DNA from: Candidatus Limimorpha caballi
GTDB lineage: Bacteria; Bacteroidota; Bacteroidia; Bacteroidales; F082
Direction: 5' to 3'
DNA: 64,000 bases
Assembly: GCA_018064605.1 (NCBI GenBank)
Contig: JAGHUX010000008.1
Location: forward strand, 183,334-247,333
The notes under the pieces were generated by a model. That model ran no database searches. It worked only from the letters and a program-made list of their open reading frames with translations, and was not told the origin of the DNA. Made by a program: the position numbers and the translations under genes. Positions 28,008 to 36,799 of the stretch are shown here, in pieces; within the stretch, counting starts at the first letter, position 1; every line of letters starts with the position of its first letter.

Positions 28008-30566
28008 ATGAAAAAGCTCATTTTACTTTTCACCATTGCTACAGCATTCAGTGTCAATCTGTTTGCACAAGCACAGAAGACTGACACCATCAGTGAGAAC
28101 GCGACCTTGCCGACCATTGTGATGATTGATTCGGAGTATGACGAGGCGAACAGCTCTACAGACATCTCGAGTTTCCTGCAGTCGTCGCGTGACGTCTTCA
28201 GCAACACGGCCGCGTACAACCTCAGCAACAGGCGTTTCCGCATCCGTGCCTACGACTCAAAGTACACCGATGTCACAATCAACGGTGTGGTGATGAACGA
28301 CCCTGACGGCGGTCGTCCGTACTACTCCAACTGGGGCGGCCTCAACGACGCCATGCGCAACACCACGCTGACCCTGAACACGGGTCTGGCAGGCGAAGGC
28401 TTCGGCGGCGTGGGCGGCCTGACGGCCATCACCACCAGGGCCGGCAACTACCGCAAGCAGGTGTCGCTGAGTTACGCGGCGGCCAACCGCTCGTACAACA
28501 ACCGTCTGATGCTCACCGCATCGACAGGCATGATGAAGAACGGCTGGGCGTTCACCGTCTCGGCGTCGCGCCGCTGGACGCTGATGGACAACTTCGCGTC
28601 GTGGAGCGAAGGCACATGGTACGACGGCACCAGCTATTTCCTCGCCGCCGAGAAGAAGCTCAACAAGAAACACTCACTGAACCTCACCGTGTTCGGCAGC
28701 CCGTCGAGCCGCGCCGGCTCATCACCGTCGGTGCAGGAGGCGTTCGACCTCCTCGGCACGAACTACTACAACCCCAACTGGGGCTGGCAGACCGACACCG
28801 ACGGCAGCAAGTTCAAACGCAACGCACGCGTGAGCAACTATCACCAGCCGATGTTCCAGCTGACACACTACTGGACACCCAACGACAGCTGGAAGATAAA
28901 CACGACGGCGTATTGCTGGTTCGGCAAGGGCGGCTCCACCGCCCTCGAATGGGGAGAGGCCGCCGACCCGCGCCCCGACTACTACCGCAACCTCCCGAGC
29001 TATTACAAATACATGCTCGACCTCAAGAAGGACGGCTACACGCAGGAAGGCCTCGAGGAATACACGAGACAATGGATCGACGATGAATACCTACACCAGA
29101 TTAACTGGGACAACCTCTACGCAGCCAACGAGAGGAACCTCAGGACCGTCAACGACATCAACGGAGGCGACGGGTCTGTGACCGGCTACGCGTCGAAGTA
29201 CATCGTGGCGGAACGACGCCAGGACAAGAACCAATACGGCATCACAAGCAGCTTCACCAAAGAGTTCAACCCGAACCTGCACCTCAACGGCGGCGTCAAG
29301 GCCGGCGTCTCGAAGACACATTACTACCTAAGAGTCAACGACCTCCTCGGCGGCGACTATTATCTTGACATCGACAAGTACGCCGACGGCGAGGCTTTCG
29401 AGATCACCGACGAGCAGCAGGTTGACATACGCAACAAGAACCACATCGCGAAGGTCGGCGACATCATCAGCTACGACTACGTCGCGAACCGCAACAACGT
29501 GAACCTGTGGGCGCAGCTCGACTACACCAAGGGCCGCTGGACGGTCTTCGGAGGCGGCGAGGGCACATACACGCAGATGTACCGCACCGGCAACTTCGAG
29601 AACGGACGTTTCCTCGGCAGCGAGTCGTACGGCGACTCCGAGAAACTCGACTACGTCAACGGGAGCGCGAAGGTCGGCGCCACATACGCCGTCAACGGGC
29701 GCAACTACATCGTAGCCAACGCCATGTTCAAGAGCCAGGCCCCTGAGTTCCGCAGCGCATTCGTCGCGCCGCGCGTCCGCAACACCGTGGTGGAAGGCCT
29801 CGACAGCGAGAAGATCTTCGCCATCGACCTCGGCTACGAGTTCCGCGCACCCTGGATGAAAGCCCGCCTGAGCGTCTATCGCACACAGTTCTACGACCTC
29901 ACCTGGAACCGCTCGTTCTACTACGAGGAGACCGGCAAATACGTCAACTACATCATGAACGACATCAACCAGCTCTCGCAAGGCATCGAACTCGGGGCCG
30001 ACATCAACGTCTCCCCGACCGTGTCGGTGCAACTCGCAGGCTCCACAGGCGAACACATCTACAAGAACTGCCCGAAAGTCAACGTGTATGAAGACAACAA
30101 CGCCGCACCGCTCTACCAGAACGAGACCGTCTATCTCGAAAACTACTACGTCGGCGAGATGCCCCAGACCGTCGGCTCTCTCGGCATCAAATACAACGCC
30201 CCGAAATACTGGTGGGTCAGCCTCACCGGCAACTACTTCGCAAACTACAACCTGGCCGTCAACCCGACCAACCACACCGCCGAAGCAGTGAATCTCACAT
30301 CACTGGCAGACAGACAGAAACTCCTCGCACAGAGAGAACTGCCCGACGCCTTCACACTCGACTTCTACGGAGGCAAGTCGTGGAACGTGAAAGGCTGCAC
30401 CATACTGCTCAACGTCAGCGTCAGCAACATACTGAACAGCAAAGACGTGATACTCTACGGATACGAACAGCTCCGCAGCGACTACGGCAACCTCGACAGA
30501 TTCCCACCGAAATACTCATATATGTACGGAATCAATTATTTTGTCAGCCTGACGATCAGGTATTAG
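28008..30566 (+). CDS. TonB-dependent receptor
   Basis: Signal peptide, plug (FRIRAYDSKYTDVTINGVVMNDPDGG...GGLTAITTRAG), beta-barrel, terminal ...SLTIRY. Confidence 0.88.
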   Translation: MKKLILLFTIATAFSVNLFAQAQKTDTISENATLPTIVMIDSEYDEANSSTDISSFLQSSRDVFSNTAAYNLSNRRFRIRAYDSKYTDVTINGVVMNDPDGGRPYYSNWGGLNDAMRNTTLTLNTGLAGEGFGGVGGLTAITTRAGNYRKQVSLSYAAANRSYNNRLMLTASTGMMKNGWAFTVSASRRWTLMDNFASWSEGTWYDGTSYFLAAEKKLNKKHSLNLTVFGSPSSRAGSSPSVQEAFDLLGTNYYNPNWGWQTDTDGSKFKRNARVSNYHQPMFQLTHYWTPNDSWKINTTAYCWFGKGGSTALEWGEAADPRPDYYRNLPSYYKYMLDLKKDGYTQEGLEEYTRQWIDDEYLHQINWDNLYAANERNLRTVNDINGGDGSVTGYASKYIVAERRQDKNQYGITSSFTKEFNPNLHLNGGVKAGVSKTHYYLRVNDLLGGDYYLDIDKYADGEAFEITDEQQVDIRNKNHIAKVGDIISYDYVANRNNVNLWAQLDYTKGRWTVFGGGEGTYTQMYRTGNFENGRFLGSESYGDSEKLDYVNGSAKVGATYAVNGRNYIVANAMFKSQAPEFRSAFVAPRVRNTVVEGLDSEKIFAIDLGYEFRAPWMKARLSVYRTQFYDLTWNRSFYYEETGKYVNYIMNDINQLSQGIELGADINVSPTVSVQLAGSTGEHIYKNCPKVNVYEDNNAAPLYQNETVYLENYYVGEMPQTVGSLGIKYNAPKYWWVSLTGNYFANYNLAVNPTNHTAEAVNLTSLADRQKLLAQRELPDAFTLDFYGGKSWNVKGCTILLNVSVSNILNSKDVILYGYEQLRSDYGNLDRFPPKYSYMYGINYFVSLTIRY

Positions 30567-30596
30567 GTAATTAGGTGATTAGGTAATCAGGTAATT
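30565..30596 (+). repeat. 8-nt-period array AGGTAATT x4, overlapping the TonB receptor stop codon
   Basis: aggtaatt aggtgatt aggtaatc aggtaatt; TAG stop at 30564-30566. Confidence 0.9.
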
Positions 30597-30615
30597 AGGA
30601 TTAAAATTAAAAAAA

Positions 30616-32748
30616 ATGAATATCATGAAGAAGAATTATTTGGTGTTATTACTCATAGGTGTCGTGATGCTGACATCTTGCAAAAGAGACAAAGTTGACC
30701 CTCCGATGCCGGGTTCGTCGCTTCCATTCATCACCTCGTTTGAGAGCAGCTTCGGCTCTTACTCCACTTACAACGTGAAAGGCGACCAGGTGTGGGTGAT
30801 TGACTATTCATCAGCGAAGATGGCTGGCTCGGAGAAAGACGAGAGCGGTACGTATGTCAACTATGAGAACGAAGACTGGCTCATCTCACCGCCTGTGACA
30901 ATTTCGGGTGTGCAGAACGCCAAGTTCAGCATGGAATACATCGCCTGCTATTTCAACGACCTCGACAGAGACGTCAACGTCTTGGTCTCCACAAACTATG
31001 AAGGCAACGCACCTTCAACGGCGACATGGGAGGAGCTTCCCATCGAACTCGTCGGCAGCTTCAACTGGAACGTGTGGAACACCGCTGAGGTGAGCTTAGA
31101 CAAATACCTCGACCAGACCGTCACCGTCGCGGTGAAGTACATCTCCGACAACGTGAAGGCCGGCACCATCGAAGTCAAGAGCATCAGCATCGAGAAAGGG
31201 AAACCGAACGGCGGCGGAGGCGGAGACATCCAGAAACTCCCTTACTATCAGGACTTCTCGACATCGTTCGGGACATACTGCACGAAGAACATCACCGGCG
31301 ACCAGAAATGGGTCATCGACTATTCATCAGCAAAGATGGCCGGCTCGGTGAAAGAAAACGGCGTTTACGTGAACTACGACAATGAAGACTGGCTCATCTC
31401 GTCACCTGTGGAAGTCACAGGCGTGAAGAACGCCAAGATGGTCGTCAACTACATCGCATGTTATTTCGGAAACAACATCGACAGCGACCTTACAGTCTGG
31501 GCATCAACCGATTACATATACGGCAACGACCCATCGACGGCCACATGGACGAAGGTCCCGGCATCGTGGGCTTTGAGCTACAACTGGAACACATGGTGCA
31601 CATCGGAATTCAGCCTCAACAGCTTTGTCGGACAGACCGTCACCATCGCGGTGAAATATCTCTCGACCACAGCGAAGGCCGGCACCGTTGAGATTCAGTC
31701 GATAAGCATCGAGGAAGGCCAGGCCAGCGGCGGCGGAGAAGGCGGCGAAGTTCAGGAGATGCCTTACTATCAGGACTTCTCGACGTCATTCGGCACGTTC
31801 TGCACCTACGACATCGACGGAGCCGAGAGCTGGGGCATCGACTACCACACAGCGAAGATGACCGGACACGTGACCGTTGGCACAAACCAATATGAAGAGC
31901 ACGCCAACGAAGACTGGCTCATCTCATCGCCGGTATCACTCAAAGGCGACGAAATAGTGTTGGTCATCAACTACATCGCACGTTATTTCAACAATTTGAG
32001 CGAAGACATCACCGTGTGGATGTCAACAGACTACACCTTCAACGACAACCCTTACAACGCGACATGGACGAAGCTCCCTGCGACATTCGTCTCCGGCTCC
32101 GACTGGAACACGTTCTACAACACAGAAGTTGACCTCAGCAGCCACGCCGGTAAGACGGCCACCTTCGCGGTGAAATATCTCTCAACCAATGAGAAGGCCG
32201 GCACCATCGAGGTCAAGCACATCAGTGTCGAAAACGGCGGCGTGACACCACCGACACCGGGCGCGATATTCAGCGAGACATTCGCCTCAGGTCAGGGCGA
32301 CTTCGAGATTGTTGACGTAAACCTCGGTGGCTCATTGACATACGTTTGGAAACACAACTCACAGTATTCATGCATGAAGGCGAGCGCATACGCCAACAAC
32401 ACCAACAACGAGTCGGAGAGTTGGATCGTATCGCCGGCCATCGACATGAGCGCCGTCGGCAGCGCGTCATTGTCATTCGACCACGCCTACAAGTTCGGCG
32501 CAAACCATGAGGAAGAAATGACGGTCTGGGCGACCACGAGCTACACCGGCGATGTCACCACGACAGACTGGGTGAAACTTGCGATCCCGACATATCCTTC
32601 CGGAAACGACTGGACCTTCGTCACCTCGGGCATCATCGACATGAGCGAGTTTGCCGGAGAGAGAGAAGTCGTCATCGGCTTCAGATACGAGAGTTCAAGC
32701 ACTGCCGCCCCGACATGGGAGGTCAAAAACATTTTGATTGAAGAATAA
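30616..32748 (+). CDS. choice-of-anchor J type multi-module lipoprotein
   Basis: Lipobox VVMLTSC; three similar ~170-aa modules (LPFITSFESSFGSY..., LPYYQDFSTSFGTY..., MPYYQDFSTSFGTF...) and a divergent fourth (IFSETFASGQGDF...). Confidence 0.8.
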   Translation: MNIMKKNYLVLLLIGVVMLTSCKRDKVDPPMPGSSLPFITSFESSFGSYSTYNVKGDQVWVIDYSSAKMAGSEKDESGTYVNYENEDWLISPPVTISGVQNAKFSMEYIACYFNDLDRDVNVLVSTNYEGNAPSTATWEELPIELVGSFNWNVWNTAEVSLDKYLDQTVTVAVKYISDNVKAGTIEVKSISIEKGKPNGGGGGDIQKLPYYQDFSTSFGTYCTKNITGDQKWVIDYSSAKMAGSVKENGVYVNYDNEDWLISSPVEVTGVKNAKMVVNYIACYFGNNIDSDLTVWASTDYIYGNDPSTATWTKVPASWALSYNWNTWCTSEFSLNSFVGQTVTIAVKYLSTTAKAGTVEIQSISIEEGQASGGGEGGEVQEMPYYQDFSTSFGTFCTYDIDGAESWGIDYHTAKMTGHVTVGTNQYEEHANEDWLISSPVSLKGDEIVLVINYIARYFNNLSEDITVWMSTDYTFNDNPYNATWTKLPATFVSGSDWNTFYNTEVDLSSHAGKTATFAVKYLSTNEKAGTIEVKHISVENGGVTPPTPGAIFSETFASGQGDFEIVDVNLGGSLTYVWKHNSQYSCMKASAYANNTNNESESWIVSPAIDMSAVGSASLSFDHAYKFGANHEEEMTVWATTSYTGDVTTTDWVKLAIPTYPSGNDWTFVTSGIIDMSEFAGEREVVIGFRYESSSTAAPTWEVKNILIEE

Positions 32749-32771
32749 ATTATTGTTAATCTTTGAATTAG

Positions 32772-33584
32772 ATGAATATGTTTAAGAATATTAAAAGATA
32801 CGGTCTTATGATCCTCGTCGCCGCCGCGACACTGAGTTCGTGCGTCAACAAGGATGCGAGACACAACGAATATCCGGCGCCGGTCATCCCCGAACCGGCC
32901 ATTGGCACCGTCTTCACCGTCGGGCAGATCCTCGACGTATGGAGAGACAACGGCGCACAGCCCGACTACGAGAACGACTCTATTTTCAAGGACGACTGCT
33001 CGGTCTATGGCATCGTCACCGGCGACGAGACATCCGGCAACCTTTACAAGGCGTCGTTCATCCAGGACCGCGCCGAGGGCGAGGCCATCGAGCTTTACCT
33101 CAAAGGCGTGAGCGGACTCCGCATCGGCGACTCGGTGAGAGTCTGTCTCAAAGGCGCGGTGCTCGGCGCTTACAGAGGCACGCCTCAGATCCAGAATCTT
33201 GACCCGATCAACATCATTGTTTTGAAAAACGAACAATACATCGAGCCGGTCGTCATCAACGACATAAATGAGATCGAGAACCACCTCTGCCAGCTTGTCA
33301 GACTCGAAAACGTACAGTTCTCCGAACCAGACACCACATGGGCGGACCCCGACGGCTACGGAGAACGCATGCTCCAGCAGTTTGACGACAACGGCGGCTT
33401 CATCGGCGAGATAATGGTGAGGACAAGCAACTACGCCGCCTTTGCGGAAAGACAGCTCCCGCAAGGCAACGGCTTCCTCAACGCCATCGTCACCGTTTAC
33501 ATCTCATCATCCAAGGAGACTTGGCAATTAGTGGTGAGAGGTGTCAGCCCGGCGGAAGTGCTGATGGAAGGTGAAAGATTTTAA
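32772..33584 (+). CDS. DUF5689-type (OB-fold-like) lipoprotein
   Basis: Lipobox AATLSSC; GIVTGDETSGNLYKASFIQDRAEGEAIELYLKG...GDSVRVCLKGAVLGAYRGTPQI. Confidence 0.75.
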   Translation: MNMFKNIKRYGLMILVAAATLSSCVNKDARHNEYPAPVIPEPAIGTVFTVGQILDVWRDNGAQPDYENDSIFKDDCSVYGIVTGDETSGNLYKASFIQDRAEGEAIELYLKGVSGLRIGDSVRVCLKGAVLGAYRGTPQIQNLDPINIIVLKNEQYIEPVVINDINEIENHLCQLVRLENVQFSEPDTTWADPDGYGERMLQQFDDNGGFIGEIMVRTSNYAAFAERQLPQGNGFLNAIVTVYISSSKETWQLVVRGVSPAEVLMEGERF

Positions 33585-33599
33585 CTTAACCTCAGAATC

Positions 33600-34337
33600 A
33601 TGGCAGAAAACCTTGTAATAATCCCGACCTACAACGAGAAAGAGAACATCGAAAACATCATCCGTTATGTCTTCGGCCTGCCGATGGAGTTCCACATCCT
33701 CGTCATCGAGGACAACAGTCCCGACGGCACGGCTGACATCGTCAAACGTCTGATGCAGGAGTTTCCCGACAGGCTTTTCATCGAGGAGAGGAAAGGCAAG
33801 CTCGGCCTCGGGACGGCATACATCCACGGCTTCAAGTGGGCGCTGGCACGCGACTACGAATACGTTTTCGAGATGGACGCCGACTTCTCGCACAACCCCG
33901 ACGACCTCATCCGTCTGCACGACGCCTGCGCCAACGGCGCCGACCTCGCCGTCGGCTCGCGTTACAAATGCGGCGTCAACGTCGTCAACTGGCCGATGGG
34001 AAGAGTGCTGATGTCGTATTACGCCTCGGCTTACGTCCGCTTCGTGACGAGAATAAAAGTACGCGACACCACCGCCGGCTTCGTGTGCTACACACGCAAA
34101 GTGCTGGAGACCATCGACTTCGACAAGATAAAGTTCGTAGGTTACGCCTTCCAGATCGAGATGAAATACACGGCTTGGAAACTCGGGTTCAACATCGAGG
34201 AAGTCTCCATCATCTTCACCGACCGCCGCGAAGGCACGTCGAAGATGTCGAAAGGCATCTTCAGGGAAGCCATCTTCGGCGTGCTGAACCTCAGATGGAG
34301 AGGACTGACGGGCAAGATAAAAGCAAGGAGACAATAA
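33600..34337 (+). CDS. polyprenol monophosphomannose synthase (glycosyltransferase family 2)
   Basis: LVIIPTYNEKENIENII...HILVIEDNSPDGTADIVK...EMDADFSHNPDDL. Confidence 0.92.
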   Translation: MAENLVIIPTYNEKENIENIIRYVFGLPMEFHILVIEDNSPDGTADIVKRLMQEFPDRLFIEERKGKLGLGTAYIHGFKWALARDYEYVFEMDADFSHNPDDLIRLHDACANGADLAVGSRYKCGVNVVNWPMGRVLMSYYASAYVRFVTRIKVRDTTAGFVCYTRKVLETIDFDKIKFVGYAFQIEMKYTAWKLGFNIEEVSIIFTDRREGTSKMSKGIFREAIFGVLNLRWRGLTGKIKARRQ

Positions 34338-35782
34338 TGAACCATATCATTGAAAACGCGACACTTGTCAACGAAGGCAAAACCTCGTTGGCAAGTGTCT
34401 TTGTTAAGGACGGCATCATTGAGAAGATTATTCCGGCTGACGGTAGAGACGGGGCATGCCCTGTCTCCACGACAAAAGATTGTAGAGACGGGGCATGCCC
34501 CGTCTCCACAACAACGGATTGCAAAGACGTATGCCCCGTCTCTACGGCCCAAAACGTCGCGAATTACAACGTCATCGACGCGACGGGCTTGTTGCTGCTG
34601 CCGGGCGCCATCGACGACCACGTGCATTTCCGCGAGCCGGGTCTGACACACAAGGCCGACATCATGTCGGAGAGCCGCGCCGCCGTGGCGGGCGGCGTCA
34701 CGTCGTTCATGGAGATGCCGAACACCAACCCGCCGACGCTTACGAAGCAGCTGCTTCAGGACAAATACGACCTCGCCGCCGAGAAGTCGTGCGCCAACTA
34801 CTCGTTCTACATGGGCATCTCCAACAGCAACATGGACGAAGTGCTCAAGACCGACCCGAGGCGCGTGTGCGGCATCAAGGTGTTCATGGGGTCGAGCACG
34901 GGCAACATGCTCGTGGAGGACGGCGGCACTTTATCCACACTGTTCAAGGAAGCACCGTGCCTCGTCGCCGCACACTGCGAAGACGACGCAATCATCAAAG
35001 CCAACACCGCGGATCTTGAGAGTGGAGTGTTGAGACTGGAGAGTGGAGTTTTCCCGCATCCGATGATAAGGAACGTCGAGGCGTGTTACAAGTCATCGTC
35101 GAAGGCGGTGGAACTCGCCACGAAATACGGCGGACGGCTTCATGTGATGCACGTCACCACCGAGAAGGAACTTTCTCTTTTCAGAAACGACATCTCATTG
35201 AAAGACAAGAAGATAACCGCCGAGGTATGTCTGAATCACCTTTGGTTCTCCGACAAGGATTACAACCGGCTCGGCAACCTGATAAAGGTGAATCCCGCGA
35301 TAAAAAGCGAGAGTGACAGACAGGCGTTGCGACGTGCTCTCGTCGATGGCCGCGTTGATGTCATCGGCACCGACCACGCGCCACACACCTTGGAGGAGAA
35401 GATGAAGCCATATATGTCGACGCCGTCAGGGACACCTTCGATACAGCACGTGCTGCCATGCATGATCGAGCTTGCAAACCAAGGTGTTCTGAGCATCACG
35501 AAAGTCGTCGAGCTGATGTCGCACAACCCAGCGACGCTTTTCAACATCAGACGACGCGGTTTCATCCGCGAAGGCTACTACGCCGACCTCGTGCTCGTTG
35601 ACCCGCACAAGCCGCAGATAATCAGCAATTCAGGCATCCTGTCGAAATGCGGGTGGACGCCATACGACGGAGTCGGAATCAGCAGCAGCGTCACCCACAC
35701 CTTCGTGAACGGAGAGCTTGTCTATCACGACGGCAATGTCATTGATGATGTAAGAGGAATGAGATTGGAATTTGAAAGATGA
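34337..35782 (+). CDS. pyrC: dihydroorotase, with two in-frame repeat insertions
   Basis: LLLPGAIDDHVHFREPGLTHK, GSSTGNML, AHCEDD, HVTTEKELSLF, IGTDHAPHTLEEK; TAATG overlap with the upstream gene. The ORF track's longer start at 33836 is an out-of-frame extension into the upstream gene. Confidence 0.93.
   Translation: MNHIIENATLVNEGKTSLASVFVKDGIIEKIIPADGRDGACPVSTTKDCRDGACPVSTTTDCKDVCPVSTAQNVANYNVIDATGLLLLPGAIDDHVHFREPGLTHKADIMSESRAAVAGGVTSFMEMPNTNPPTLTKQLLQDKYDLAAEKSCANYSFYMGISNSNMDEVLKTDPRRVCGIKVFMGSSTGNMLVEDGGTLSTLFKEAPCLVAAHCEDDAIIKANTADLESGVLRLESGVFPHPMIRNVEACYKSSSKAVELATKYGGRLHVMHVTTEKELSLFRNDISLKDKKITAEVCLNHLWFSDKDYNRLGNLIKVNPAIKSESDRQALRRALVDGRVDVIGTDHAPHTLEEKMKPYMSTPSGTPSIQHVLPCMIELANQGVLSITKVVELMSHNPATLFNIRRRGFIREGYYADLVLVDPHKPQIISNSGILSKCGWTPYDGVGISSSVTHTFVNGELVYHDGNVIDDVRGMRLEFER
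34443..34545 (+). repeat. three copies of a 28-nt palindrome (consensus GTAGAGACGGGGCATGCCCCGTCTCTAC) with 39-nt period, inside pyrC
   Basis: 34443-34470, 34482-34509 and 34521-34545 (third lacks 3 nt); spacers gacaaaagatt and aacaacggatt. Confidence 0.95.
35015..35049 (+). repeat. heptad/21-nt-period array inside pyrC
   Basis: cttgaga gtggagt gttgaga ctggaga gtggagt encoding LESGVLR-LESGV. Confidence 0.85.
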
Positions 35783-35798
35783 TCAATAAATTATTAAG

Positions 35799-36230
35799 AT
35801 GAAGAAACTATTAAATATCATTGCATTAGCACTTGTTTTAGCTTCCTGTGCCTCCGACGAGGTCCGTCACAGCGAGAAAGTGGTCCGTCGTCACGACACG
35901 AACAACAGTCCGTGGATTGTCTATTATTACGACATTGTCGGTCGCGACAGCACCTGGGTCGGGGAGAAATGGTTCCACGACAACGGCGTGCTCAACCTCG
36001 AAGGCCCTATCGTTGACGGGAAGCGCGAAGGTCTTTTCAAAGGTTATTACCCTTCCGGGAAGCTGATGAGCACGGGCAATTTCAAGAACGGGCTGCGTGA
36101 AGGCCGCGGCGTGGTGTATCACGAAAACGGAAACATCAGCATCGACGGCAACTACAAGAACGGCGCGATGACCGGCATCTGGAAGTTCTACGATGAAGAT
36201 GGCAATGTCATCAACGTCATGGAATATTAG
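35799..36230 (+). CDS. MORN/YwqK-like repeat lipoprotein
   Basis: Lipobox VLASC; repeats EKWFHDNGVLNLEGPIVDGKREGLFKGYYPSGKLMSTGNFKNGLREG. Confidence 0.8.
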   Translation: MKKLLNIIALALVLASCASDEVRHSEKVVRRHDTNNSPWIVYYYDIVGRDSTWVGEKWFHDNGVLNLEGPIVDGKREGLFKGYYPSGKLMSTGNFKNGLREGRGVVYHENGNISIDGNYKNGAMTGIWKFYDEDGNVINVMEY

Positions 36231-36241
36231 AGAGTAGAGAG
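36228..36241 (+). repeat. heptad x2 (TAGAGAG) containing the stop codon
   Basis: tagagag at 36228-36234 and 36235-36241; TAG stop at 36228-36230. Confidence 0.7.
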
Positions 36242-36256
36242 ATGAAAGAACAATAA

Positions 36257-36283
36257 TTCGTGTGATTCGTGAAATTCGTGGTG
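36257..36283 (+). repeat. 9-nt-period TTCGTGNNN array
   Basis: ttcgtgtga ttcgtgaaa ttcgtggtg; same family as 63847-63916 on the other strand. Confidence 0.8.
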
Positions 36284-36301
36284 AATAGAAAGGAGTGATT
36301 C

Positions 36302-36742
36302 GTGTTTTCAGTTTTTTCAGATGACAGTTTCATGCAGCAGGCGTTGAACGAGGCGCGTGCCGCCGCCGCTGCCGGTGAGGTGCCCGTGGGCGCGGTCATC
36401 GTGGTCAACGACAAGATAATCGCACGCGCCCACAACCAGGTGGAACTGCTTTGCGATGTCACGGCTCACGCCGAGATTCTCGCCATAACGGCGGCATGCA
36501 ACGCATTGGGCAGCAAATACTTGGACGACTGCACGCTGTATGTCACACTCGAACCGTGCGTGATGTGCGCCGGCGCATTGGAGCACTGCCATATAAAAAA
36601 GGTGGTCTGGGCCTGCGACGACCCGAAAAACGGATTCCGCCGCTTCGGCAACCTGCTTCACCCGAAGACAGAAGTCGCCAGCGGAGTTTTAAAAGAAGAA
36701 TGCCTCGACTTGCTGACGGGGTTTTTCAAGGGGAAGAGATGA
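36302..36742 (+). CDS. tadA: tRNA adenosine deaminase / nucleoside deaminase
   Basis: TAHAEILAI and EPCVMCAGAL zinc motifs. Confidence 0.9.
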   Translation: MFSVFSDDSFMQQALNEARAAAAAGEVPVGAVIVVNDKIIARAHNQVELLCDVTAHAEILAITAACNALGSKYLDDCTLYVTLEPCVMCAGALEHCHIKKVVWACDDPKNGFRRFGNLLHPKTEVASGVLKEECLDLLTGFFKGKR

Positions 36743-36798
36743 GTCTTTAGTCTTTAGTCGTTAGTCGTTAGTCGTTAGTTTTTAGCCATTAGCTGTTA
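36743..36798 (+). repeat. eight uninterrupted heptads (G-T/C-N-N-T-T-A) starting at the base after the tadA stop codon
   Basis: gtcttta gtcttta gtcgtta gtcgtta gtcgtta gttttta gccatta gctgtta. Confidence 0.97.
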
Positions 36799-36799
36799 G

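Noticed and set aside
33836-34337. N-terminal extension of the dihydroorotase ORF (648 aa form)
   Set aside because: Out-of-frame reading of the upstream mannosyltransferase gene; true start is the ATG at 34337 with TAATG coupling.
34443-34545. CRISPR array interpretation of the 39-nt-period repeats
   Set aside because: The spacers are 11 nt and similar to each other, the repeats are palindromic and lie within an intact coding frame; no cas genes nearby.
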